25,302 bases of DNA. Source: DATKEU01 sp035544495 (GTDB lineage Bacteria; Myxococcota_A; Polyangia; Fen-1088). Shown in pieces: positions 6,069 through 12,082 of this stretch. The stretch is from positions 1 to 25,302 of the forward strand of contig DATKEU010000297.1 of the NCBI GenBank assembly GCA_035544495.1. The letters are read 5' to 3'. A program made the position numbers and the translations under genes. The number at the start of each line of letters is the position of its first letter. Positions within the stretch are counted from its first letter, which is position 1. The notes under the pieces are model-generated. The model searched no databases. It was not told where the DNA came from and saw only the letters and a list, made by a program, of their open reading frames with translations.

Positions 6069-7498
6069 ACGACACCCAGGCCTCGCAAGTCCGCGCCCGC
6101 ATCCCCACCCTGCGCGCGGCGTTCGAAGCAGAGCTGGCGGCGCTGGTCGAGCTGCCCACCGTCAGCATGGATCCCGCTCGCCGCCCCGCCGTCGACGCTT
6201 GCGCGACGCTGGCCGAGCAGATGCTGCGCGACGCTGGCGCGCGCGTCGACCGCATCGACACCGGCGGCAACCCGCTGGTCGTCGGGCGCATCCAGCGCGA
6301 CCCCTCGTTTCCCACCGTCACCGTCTACAACCACCTGGACGTGCAGCCGGCCGATCCGGCGGAGTGGAAGACGCCGCCGTTCTCGTTCACGCGCGACGGC
6401 GACCGCTGGATCGCGCGCGGGACCACCGACGACAAGGGCCCGGCGCTGACGGCGCTGTACGGCGCCAAGCTGGCCCTGGACACCGACGTGCGGGCCAACA
6501 TTCAATTTCTCTGGGAGCTGGAGGAAGAGATCGGCAGCCCCCACTTCGAGCGCGGCCTCGCCGCCGCGATCGCGGGCGACGCCGCCGCCGGGCGCGCCCC
6601 CTTCGCCACCGAATCGGTCGTCGTCTCCGACACCATCTGGATCGCCGCCGGCAAGCCGGCCATCCCGTACGGCCTGCGCGGCTTGATGGGGTTCACGGTG
6701 GCGCTGACCACGGGCAAGAAAGACGTGCACTCGGGCACGACGGGTGGCGCCGCCCGCAACCCCATCGCCGAGCTGGCGGCGCTGATCGCCGCCTGCACCG
6801 ACGCGCGCACCGGCCGGGTGAAGATTCCGGGCTTTTACGACGACGTTCGCAAGCTGGGCGCCGCCGAGCGGCAGGGCTTCGTGCGAGCGGGCTTCTCGGC
6901 GAAGCGGTTCAAGGCGGCGCACGAGCTCACGAGCCTGCGTCCCGGCAAGACCGACCAGCAGCTGATGGAAGCGATCATGGCGCAGCCGACGTTCGAGGTG
7001 CACGGCATCGTCGGTGGCTACAGCGGTCCCGGCATCAAGACCATCGTTCCCCATCGCGCCGAGGCCAAGCTGTCGACGCGCCTGGTGCCGGATCAGAAGC
7101 CCGCCAAGGTCTTCAAGCTGATCCAGCGCTTCATCAAGCAGCGCTGCCCCGACGCCGTCGTCACGCACGAGGCGTCGCTGGAGCCGTATCTGGCCCCGCT
7201 CGGCGGCCCGTACAACGAGGCCGCCGCCGCCGCCATGCGCGAAACCTTCGGCAAGGAGCCGGGCTTCACGCGCGAGGGCGGTTCGATCGGCGCGGTGCTG
7301 ACGATGCAGCGGCTGCTGGCGGCCCCCGTCCTGTTCCTGGGCCTGTCGCTGCCCGAGCACGGCTATCATGCCGTCGACGAGAACTATGATTGGGGCCAGG
7401 CGTCGGGCGGCATGGAGATGTTCTGCCGCTATTTTCACAAGATCGCGGCGATGGGCAGCCGGCCGGCGCCCGCGCCGGGGCGGAAAACCCGTGCTTGA
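6065..7498 (+). CDS. M20-family metallopeptidase (dipeptidase)
   Basis: A 477-residue peptidase of the M20 family (ArgE/DapE/CPG2 fold, close to CNDP-type dipeptidases). Zinc ligands visible include H90 in YNHLDVQPAD, the bridging D122 in GTTDDKG, the ELEEEIGSPH segment with the catalytic Glu pair, D in VVVSDT, and the late His in LPEHGYHAVDENY. The dimerisation/lid domain begins at about residue 215 (GLRGLMGFTVAL, then DVHSGTTGGAARNP). The length fits the family (450-480). The GTG start is coupled to moaA through a GTGA overlap; the first residues (VNDTQASQVRARIPTL) have no signal peptide, so it is cytoplasmic. It probably trims dipeptides or acylated amino acids; substrate specificity cannot be read. 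Its place in a moa operon is likely just a shared transcript. Confidence 0.93.
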   Translation: MNDTQASQVRARIPTLRAAFEAELAALVELPTVSMDPARRPAVDACATLAEQMLRDAGARVDRIDTGGNPLVVGRIQRDPSFPTVTVYNHLDVQPADPAEWKTPPFSFTRDGDRWIARGTTDDKGPALTALYGAKLALDTDVRANIQFLWELEEEIGSPHFERGLAAAIAGDAAAGRAPFATESVVVSDTIWIAAGKPAIPYGLRGLMGFTVALTTGKKDVHSGTTGGAARNPIAELAALIAACTDARTGRVKIPGFYDDVRKLGAAERQGFVRAGFSAKRFKAAHELTSLRPGKTDQQLMEAIMAQPTFEVHGIVGGYSGPGIKTIVPHRAEAKLSTRLVPDQKPAKVFKLIQRFIKQRCPDAVVTHEASLEPYLAPLGGPYNEAAAAAMRETFGKEPGFTREGGSIGAVLTMQRLLAAPVLFLGLSLPEHGYHAVDENYDWGQASGGMEMFCRYFHKIAAMGSRPAPAPGRKTRA

Positions 7499-7528
7499 AA
7501 CGGCGGGATGGCCGGCTAGGATCACCTC

Positions 7529-8017
7529 ATGAGCGCAACCACGACGCCTCCGGTTAGCCGCGGGTCTGCCTGGAAGATCGTCGCCTCCGTCGTGGTGGTC
7601 ACGGGCGCCGTCGGATACATGCTGATGTCCTCGATGAAGGAGGGCGCCGCGTATTACCGGCACGTCGACGAGGTCATGGCCAACATGGGCGCCTGGCGCG
7701 GCAAGCGGTTGCAGGTGCACGGCCACGTCGTCGACGGTTCCATCGAACAGGCGCGGGGCACGCTGCAATACCGCTTCAAGATCGAAAGCCGCGATCCGCG
7801 TCCGCACGCGGTCATCGCCGCCAACTACAGCGGCCTGGTCCCCGACACGTTCAAGTCGGGCGCCGAGGTCGTCGCCACCGGCTCGCTGACCGCCGACGAC
7901 AAGTTGGACGTCGCCCCCGACGGCATCATGGCCAAGTGCCCTTCGAAGTACGATGTCGGCGCTCCCAAGAGCCCGGCCCTCCCCGGCGCGGCCAGCGCGC
8001 CCTCCGCGCTGCGATAG
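7529..8017 (+). CDS. ccmE: Cytochrome c maturation haem chaperone CcmE, CxxxY type
   Basis: A 162-residue CcmE, the periplasmic haem chaperone of the Ccm system. A single N-terminal anchor lies at residues 16-35 (KIVASVVVVTGAVGYMLMSS) and the OB-fold body follows (YYRHVDEVM, then GKRLQVHGHVVDGSI, YRFKIES, YSGLVPDTFKSGAEVVATG). The usual haem-binding His of HxxxY is replaced by Cys: C137-P-S-K-Y141. This CxxxY form is known from Desulfovibrio and archaeal CcmE proteins, where the Cys binds haem covalently, so I infer a variant Ccm system. An AGGA site lies seven bases before the ATG at 7529. It follows the dipeptidase by 30 bases. No other ccm gene is in the window, and the next gene is convergent 9 bases away. 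Confidence 0.9.
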   Translation: MSATTTPPVSRGSAWKIVASVVVVTGAVGYMLMSSMKEGAAYYRHVDEVMANMGAWRGKRLQVHGHVVDGSIEQARGTLQYRFKIESRDPRPHAVIAANYSGLVPDTFKSGAEVVATGSLTADDKLDVAPDGIMAKCPSKYDVGAPKSPALPGAASAPSALR

Positions 8018-8026
8018 CCGGCGCGA

Positions 8027-9562
8027 TCACGTGTGCCGGAGGCCGTCGACGGCCTTGAGGCGGCTGGCGCGCAGCGACGGGTAAAGCGTGGCCAGAAAGC
8101 AGATCAGCAGCGTCGCCGCCGCCACCAGCGCGATCTCGCTGCCAGCGATCTGCACCGGCAGCTCGCCGATGAGATAGACCTTCGGATCCAGCGGATAGCC
8201 GTAAAGACGCGCCACCAGACAGACCAGCAGGCCGTACACGATCCCGAATCCGGTGCCGATCGCCCCGACGGTGGCGCCGCCGACCAGGAACACGCGCGCC
8301 ACCATCGTCGATCGGGCGCCCATCGATTTCAGGATGGCGATCTCGCGCACCTTCGACAGCACGATCATCGTCAGCGACGCGATGATGTTGAACGCCGCCA
8401 CCACGATGATCAGCACCAGCAACAGCGAGATGATCACCTTCTGCATGGTCAGCGCCATGAACAGGTTGTGGTTCAGCTCTTTCCAGTCGATGACCCGATA
8501 CGGTTCGTCCAGCCGCTGCTTGATCTCCTTGCCCATGGTCAGCGCCTGGCGCGGGTCGGAAAAGCGCAGCTCGACGCCGAACACCGACCCGCGCGCGCTG
8601 GCGATCATGCGCGCGTCGTGCAGGCTGACGTAGGCCAGCCGCGTGTCGTACTCGTTGAACCCCATGCGGAAGATGCCGACCACCTTGAAGAGAAAGGACG
8701 GCGGCGCCATCCCTTCCTGGTTCGAGAAGGGGACCATCACCGGCACGCACTGCCCGACCTTGAGGTGCAGGCGGTGCGCCAGCTCGATGCCCAGGATGAT
8801 GCGGCCGACGTCCTTGGTTTGACCGGAACAGGCCGCGGGCTCTTCCAGCGCCTCGATCGATCCCTCCAGCAACGACCGCCGCAGATCGTCCGCCCCTTGT
8901 CGAAGGTCGATGCCTTTCAGGTTGGCCCCCACCTGGCCCACCATCACCTCGCCGGCGGAGAAGAGAAACTTCGCCATGCGCACCACGCCCGGCACGCCGC
9001 GCAGCTTCTCCTGGATGCGGTCGGCCTCCGGCGAATCGATGTCGACGTTGCCGTAAGGGATGACGATGAGGTGCGCGTTCAGCGCGAGGACCTTGTCCTG
9101 GAATTCGCGCTCGAAGCCGCTGGTCACGGCCATGACGACGATCAGCGACGCCACGCCCAGCACCACGCCCATGGTCGAGACCGTGGTGAAGACCGAGAAC
9201 AGTCGCAGCAGGATGGCGGTCAGCGCCGCCAGCCCGCCGAGCAGCACGGCGATCACCGCTGCGGTCTCCAGGGCGCGCGAGTGCCCGCGCGAGGCCAGAA
9301 ACCCAGCCCACGCCGCCGCCGAGAGCGCCAGCGCGACCAGCAACATCACGCGCGCCGAGCGCGGCGGCCGGGCGCGGTGCAGATAGCGCAGGCCGACGAA
9401 ACGCTCGAGGCCGAGGGCGTAGAGCTCGCGCAGGCCCAGCGCCGCCAGGGCGCCCACCGCGACCGCCACCCACGCGGCGAATTGCGGCGGGCGCAGCAGG
9501 GCGGCCGCGCCCGCCGTCGCCGCCAGCGCCAGCAAGGCCACGCGGACCACCCAGCGAAGCAT
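8027..9562 (-). CDS. LolC/LolE-type lipoprotein-releasing permease, extended
   Basis: A 511-residue membrane protein of the LolC/E class (MacB-like periplasmic domain plus FtsX domain), which with LolD extracts lipoproteins from the inner membrane. After the canonical start FVGLRYLHRARPPR (residue about 55) come two added hydrophobic segments, then STMGVVLGVASLIVVMAVTSGF, a large periplasmic domain (about 165-385) and the C-terminal FtsX spans (VIISLLLVLIIVVAAFNIIA, then VREIAILKSMGA, LVGGATVGAIGTGFGIVYG and LLICFLATLYPS). Two more segments precede residue 55. The C-terminus LRASRLKAVDGLRH matches the LolC/E ending. Typical LolC and LolE have about 400 residues, so roughly 100 extra residues are N-terminal. 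No lolD partner is adjacent. It is convergent with ccmE, 9 bases apart. Confidence 0.85.
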   Translation of the reverse strand: MLRWVVRVALLALAATAGAAALLRPPQFAAWVAVAVGALAALGLRELYALGLERFVGLRYLHRARPPRSARVMLLVALALSAAAWAGFLASRGHSRALETAAVIAVLLGGLAALTAILLRLFSVFTTVSTMGVVLGVASLIVVMAVTSGFEREFQDKVLALNAHLIVIPYGNVDIDSPEADRIQEKLRGVPGVVRMAKFLFSAGEVMVGQVGANLKGIDLRQGADDLRRSLLEGSIEALEEPAACSGQTKDVGRIILGIELAHRLHLKVGQCVPVMVPFSNQEGMAPPSFLFKVVGIFRMGFNEYDTRLAYVSLHDARMIASARGSVFGVELRFSDPRQALTMGKEIKQRLDEPYRVIDWKELNHNLFMALTMQKVIISLLLVLIIVVAAFNIIASLTMIVLSKVREIAILKSMGARSTMVARVFLVGGATVGAIGTGFGIVYGLLVCLVARLYGYPLDPKVYLIGELPVQIAGSEIALVAAATLLICFLATLYPSLRASRLKAVDGLRHT

Positions 9563-9602
9563 GATCGCCGACGTTAGCAGAACGCCGCGGCCGTGGCCGT
9601 CC

Positions 9603-9632
9603 TTGACACTCTTCGACGCCGGACCGTACCGT
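9603..9632 (+). promoter_or_regulatory. Candidate sigma-70 promoter with near-leaderless start
   Basis: A perfect -35 TTGACA (9603-9608) is followed after 18 bases by TACCGT (9627-9632), a 3/6 match to -10. RNA would start near 9639-9640, directly before the ATG at 9641. No Shine-Dalgarno site precedes that ATG, which is consistent with a leaderless message. The weak -10 keeps this tentative. Confidence 0.4.
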
Positions 9633-9640
9633 ACACCGCA

Positions 9641-10777
9641 ATGGCGTTTCCGCGAGCGCTGTCACGGCGCTGCTCGAAATCGATCGCGCCTTTCGCGCTC
9701 GCGCTCGCCACCGTCGCCGGGCTGGCGTCCGCGGCTCGTCCGGCGCGCGCCGGCAGCAACGATCTCCGTCTCCTGAATCTCTGCCCTCGCTATACGCCGG
9801 CCGCCGGCGTGCTGGGGCAAAGCGGCCAGCGCGAATGCGAGTGGATCAGCCGCGACCCGCAGACCGGCGCCACCCGCGGCATCGTCTTCGCCAACGAATC
9901 GGGGCCGCGAACGCAGATCGCGGCGACGTCGCGGTTCCGCAGCCTGATGTCCGAGCTGGGGGTTGTCCTGGCTCCGCGGCTCGTCACGCCGGCCGACACG
10001 CTGGGCTTCGCGGGATTTCAGTTCTCGGCCGAGCTGGGCATCACGCAGATCAATGCCTCGCAGCCGTACTGGGACGGTGTCCAGGGCGTCGATCCGGACG
10101 CGCCGACTGCGTCGCGCCCCCCGAACTACCTGACGACGGTGGGGGGCTTTGCCCGAAAGGGTTTCTGGTTGCCGGTTCCGGCCGTGGAGATCGGCGCTGG
10201 ATTCGTCAACGTCCTGGGGTCGGAGATGTTTGCCCTGCAGGCCTACGCCAAGGTCGGACTGCACGAGGGCTTTCACGGCTGGGCGCTGCCGTCGCTCGCC
10301 GTGCGCGGCGCGGTGTCGCACCTCGTGGGGACCGACCAGGTCGACATGACCATCGGCAGCCTGGACGTCGTCATCTCGAAGGCGTTCAGCGTGGGCGGCA
10401 CGGCGCGCTTCGAGCCGTTCGCCGGCTGGAACATCCTGTTCATCGACGCGCGCAGCGGGGTCATCGACGCCACGCCGTTGTGCGACGCCTATGCGCTCAA
10501 GAACCTGCCGATGGGCGCGACCCTCCCCAACTGCCCGTCCAAGGGTGCGGGCACCTCGGACGATCTCGCCGCCAACTTCTCGTTTCCACGCCAGGACGTC
10601 ATCGTGCGGCAGCGGATCTCGGGCGGGTTCAAGCTGAAGCTGGCGGTCCTGTTCATGGCCGCGGCATACGAGATCACCCCGGCCGGTCGAAGCAACGACG
10701 AGCGCGAGTCGAACGGCGCCCGCGACCAGAGTGGAAGCCAGCAAGGCTTCTCGCTGTCCGCCGGGTTCGACTTCTAG
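9641..10777 (+). CDS. Exported protein, probable outer-membrane beta-barrel
   Basis: A 378-residue exported protein. The signal peptide runs from MAFPRALSRRCSKSIAPFAL to about residue 37 (ARPARA-G). Four Cys lie near the ends (CPRYTPAAG, CEWIS, CDAY, CPSK) and may form disulfides. The body is rich in Gly, Phe and Tyr with alternating pattern (FQFSAELGI, FALQAYAKVGL, RISGGFKLKLAVLFMAAAYE), and the last residues LSAGFDF end in Phe, the usual barrel-assembly signal. I recognise no named family. An in-frame GTG 48 bases upstream exists, but the ATG at 9641 gives the proper signal peptide start. It is divergent from the Lol permease, and the 252 bases after it hold structured DNA rather than a gene. 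Confidence 0.75.
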   Translation: MAFPRALSRRCSKSIAPFALALATVAGLASAARPARAGSNDLRLLNLCPRYTPAAGVLGQSGQRECEWISRDPQTGATRGIVFANESGPRTQIAATSRFRSLMSELGVVLAPRLVTPADTLGFAGFQFSAELGITQINASQPYWDGVQGVDPDAPTASRPPNYLTTVGGFARKGFWLPVPAVEIGAGFVNVLGSEMFALQAYAKVGLHEGFHGWALPSLAVRGAVSHLVGTDQVDMTIGSLDVVISKAFSVGGTARFEPFAGWNILFIDARSGVIDATPLCDAYALKNLPMGATLPNCPSKGAGTSDDLAANFSFPRQDVIVRQRISGGFKLKLAVLFMAAAYEITPAGRSNDERESNGARDQSGSQQGFSLSAGFDF

Positions 10778-10838
10778 CGATTGATCCTCGGCAGGTCCAG
10801 CCAGACGGCGGTGCCGATCGCACGGTGGAATTTTTCTC

Positions 10839-10861
10839 GGCGCCGCCCCCCTCGCGGCGCC
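10839..10861. repeat. GC-rich inverted repeat (8-bp stem)
   Basis: GGCGCCGC and GCGGCGCC flank a 7-base loop. It follows a TTTTT run on the plus strand, and the minus strand shows no U-tract in the right place, so it is not a standard terminator. It may be part of the structured region that ends at 11041. Confidence 0.4.
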
Positions 10862-10884
10862 TACGGGCTTTCGACGGAACTGAA

Positions 10885-10918
10885 CGCCGCGGCGCGGCCT
10901 CGCGGCTGCGCCGCGGCG
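10885..10918. repeat. Long GC-rich hairpin (11-15 bp stem)
   Basis: CGCCGCGGCGC (10885-10895) pairs with GCGCCGCGGCG (10908-10918). Four further pairs, one of them G-U, extend the stem inward to a TCGC loop. No T-run follows. It could end the upstream gene by structure alone or belong to a folded RNA. Confidence 0.5.
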
Positions 10919-10931
10919 ATCAGAAACCGTC

Positions 10932-11045
10932 CGGTCGAGGGGAGCGAACCGGTGAGAGTCCGCCTTGCCCTCGCGCCGTGAACGCCGCCGGGTGACCGCC
11001 GGCGTTCACGCGACAACATCCGATTGGTGTCAGGCGACTGGTAAT
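10932..11045 (+). promoter_or_regulatory. Cobalamin-riboswitch-like core, no downstream gene (tentative)
   Basis: In order and near the spacing of the cobalamin riboswitch core the plus strand shows GGGGA (consensus GGGAA), GGTGAGAGTCC (GGTGaaAatCC), GCCCTCGC (CCCCGC), GCCGTGA (aACTGTaa), a 10-bp hairpin (10978-11009), and GTCAGGCGACTGG (B12-box-like, consensus AGTCAGGAGACCGGCC). Only the pattern is seen; pairing outside the core is imperfect and the GCCACTG/GGGAAGG arm is missing. The B12-box-like part overlaps the stop codon of the minus-strand PhaR-like gene, and no plus-strand gene follows until 12083. It may be an orphan riboswitch, an antisense controller, or chance similarity. Confidence 0.22.
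10978..11009. terminator. 10-bp hairpin after the PhaR-like gene
   Basis: GTGAACGCCG and CGGCGTTCAC form a perfect 10-bp stem around a 12-base loop, 20 bases past the stop codon of the PhaR-like gene and about 200 bases past the exported protein gene. It could stop transcription from either side, but neither strand shows a clear T-run. It may instead be a stem of the riboswitch-like element. Confidence 0.4.
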
Positions 11046-11296
11046 GCCTGCATCCCGCCCTGGATGATCTTCCGGAGGCCCGCCACGGACAGCCGTGGCG
11101 TCTTTTTTTCCTCCTCGAAGATGATCTGGGCGAGCGTGGCCGTCGTCAGATCCGATCGGGTCGTGTTGTCGACGACGCGAACATCATCTCCCGCACGCAC
11201 CATAGCTGCTATGTGGTCCAAGGTCACATAGCGGCTGTCGCGCGTGTCGTAGAGCTTCCGATTCGCGTACCGTTTGATCGTGCGTGCAGTGTTCAT
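11030..11296 (-). CDS. Short PHB/PHA accumulation regulator (PhaR DNA-binding domain)
   Basis: An 88-residue protein made almost only of the PHB/PHA accumulation regulator DNA-binding domain. Key matches are IKRYANRKLYDTRDSRYVTL (residues 7-26), followed by VVDNTTRSDLTTATLAQIIFEEE (split here in two; positions about 41-63). The C-terminal granule-binding part of long PhaR proteins is absent, as in many delta-proteobacterial relatives. In characterised systems PhaR binds DNA and PHB granules and represses phasin and its own gene. Here the target is inferred. AT content rises within and upstream of this gene compared with its neighbours. A palindrome at 11346-11368 lies about 50 bases upstream of the ATG and is a candidate operator. 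No phaC or phaP is in the window. AGGA lies two bases before the ATG, which is unusually close. Confidence 0.88.
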   Translation of the reverse strand: MNTARTIKRYANRKLYDTRDSRYVTLDHIAAMVRAGDDVRVVDNTTRSDLTTATLAQIIFEEEKKTPRLSVAGLRKIIQGGMQALPVA

Positions 11297-11345
11297 TGTC
11301 CTAGGGTGTCATGGCCAATTGCCTGCGTCAATCATGTAATGCAAC

Positions 11346-11368
11346 GAACAAAACAAAATTTTTTGTTC
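11346..11368. promoter_or_regulatory. AT-rich palindrome upstream of the PhaR-like gene
   Basis: GAACAAAA, seven bases and TTTTGTTC form a perfect 8-bp inverted repeat within an AT-rich block (11330-11410) that stands out from the GC-rich surroundings. It lies about 50 bases upstream of the minus-strand regulator start. An autoregulatory operator or promoter region is inferred from position. I do not assign -10 or -35 boxes. Confidence 0.45.
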
Positions 11369-11410
11369 CAAAATCACCGTATGATTTCAATATCTTGGAA
11401 AATCACCGAT

Positions 11411-11713
11411 CCGCTAAGTGAGAGTGGCTCGCGTCGCGCCGGCACGCCCGACCATCACGTCGCAGCGGTTTTTGCGCGTCACTTTCGTTGCCGGAGCATC
11501 AGCGCCTGGCGCGGGCGGATGGCAGCCCACGAACCGGGAGCGAGAGATGATCGCGTCGCGGACGTGACTTCGGCGCGGCGTTTTCCCGTCGGAGATTGCG
11601 ACGCAGTCGCCCCGTGCTTCGCGTTGCGCGGCGGCTCTGGTTCGTGCGCCGACGGAAGGTCCGCGTCGCGCGCGGGCCGCAACGGCGGCTGGATCGTCCG
11701 TTCCCGCGACTAT
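11411..11713. other. No gene recognised
   Basis: About 300 bases of GC-rich sequence between the PhaR control region and the tatA 3' end. Short frames are open on both strands, but their translations are Arg/Ala-rich without motifs, signal peptide or ribosome site. I see no RNA gene or repeat that I can name. Confidence 0.5.
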
Positions 11714-11748
11714 CTCGACGACCCTTGCCGTCGACTGTTCTCGTCGAG
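11714..11748 (-). other. Inverted repeat after tatA
   Basis: CTCGACGA and TCGTCGAG form an 8-bp stem with a 19-base loop, 12 bases past the tatA stop codon. No T-run follows on the minus strand. It may protect the 3' end of the tatA message. Confidence 0.3.
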
Positions 11749-11759
11749 GGAGCCGGTCG

Positions 11760-11975
11760 CTACTTGCGCTTCTCGGCCTCGTCCTCGTCGAGCTTCTTGC
11801 TGGCCTTGCCCTCGGGGGAAACCTCGATCTCGTTTTGCGCGTTCACGGAGCGCTTGAAGTTCTTGATCGCCTTGCCCAGGCCATCACCCAGTTGCGGCAG
11901 CTTCGTGGCGCCGAAGACGACCACGACGATGAGCAGGATGAGGACGAGTTCGCCGAAACCCATTCCGAAGGGCAT
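11760..11975 (-). CDS. tatA: Twin-arginine translocase subunit TatA/E
   Basis: A 71-residue TatA-family protein, the pore-forming or membrane-weakening component that exports folded Tat substrates. It has the single N-terminal span (LVLILLIVVVVFGATKLPQL), the FGxxKLP hinge, and the amphipathic helix GLGKAIKNFKRSV, followed by a charged tail (DEDEAEKRK). The ATG at 11975 is chosen because AAGGAG sits 8 bases before it; an ATG at 11996 in frame lacks a ribosome site and would add seven residues. It stands alone, without tatB or tatC. Length is normal for TatA. Confidence 0.93.
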   Translation of the reverse strand: MPFGMGFGELVLILLIVVVVFGATKLPQLGDGLGKAIKNFKRSVNAQNEIEVSPEGKASKKLDEDEAEKRK

Positions 11976-12082
11976 GTGCTGAGCTCCTTCGGCCATCTAT
12001 AGCAGTCTCCCCAAAACAATCAACCAAGCCCGGACGTTTTTTGGCGCCGGGCGGACAATCCGATACGATCGACCTCTTGGTG

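Noticed and set aside
5906..7807. Very long open frame on minus (633 codons)
   Set aside because: It runs antisense to moaA, the M20 peptidase and ccmE, all clear families. Its translation is His/Arg/Gly/Ala-rich with no motif, as expected for the reverse frame of GC-rich genes.
8033..9577. Open frame of 514 codons on plus
   Set aside because: Antisense to the LolC/E-type permease; translation is rich in Gln, Arg, His and Asp without hydrophobic segments or motifs.
11213..11857. Plus frame of 214 codons across the PhaR control region and tatA
   Set aside because: It is antisense to two recognised genes and has no ribosome site or motif. I considered it as the possible target of the riboswitch-like element, but the sequence does not support it.
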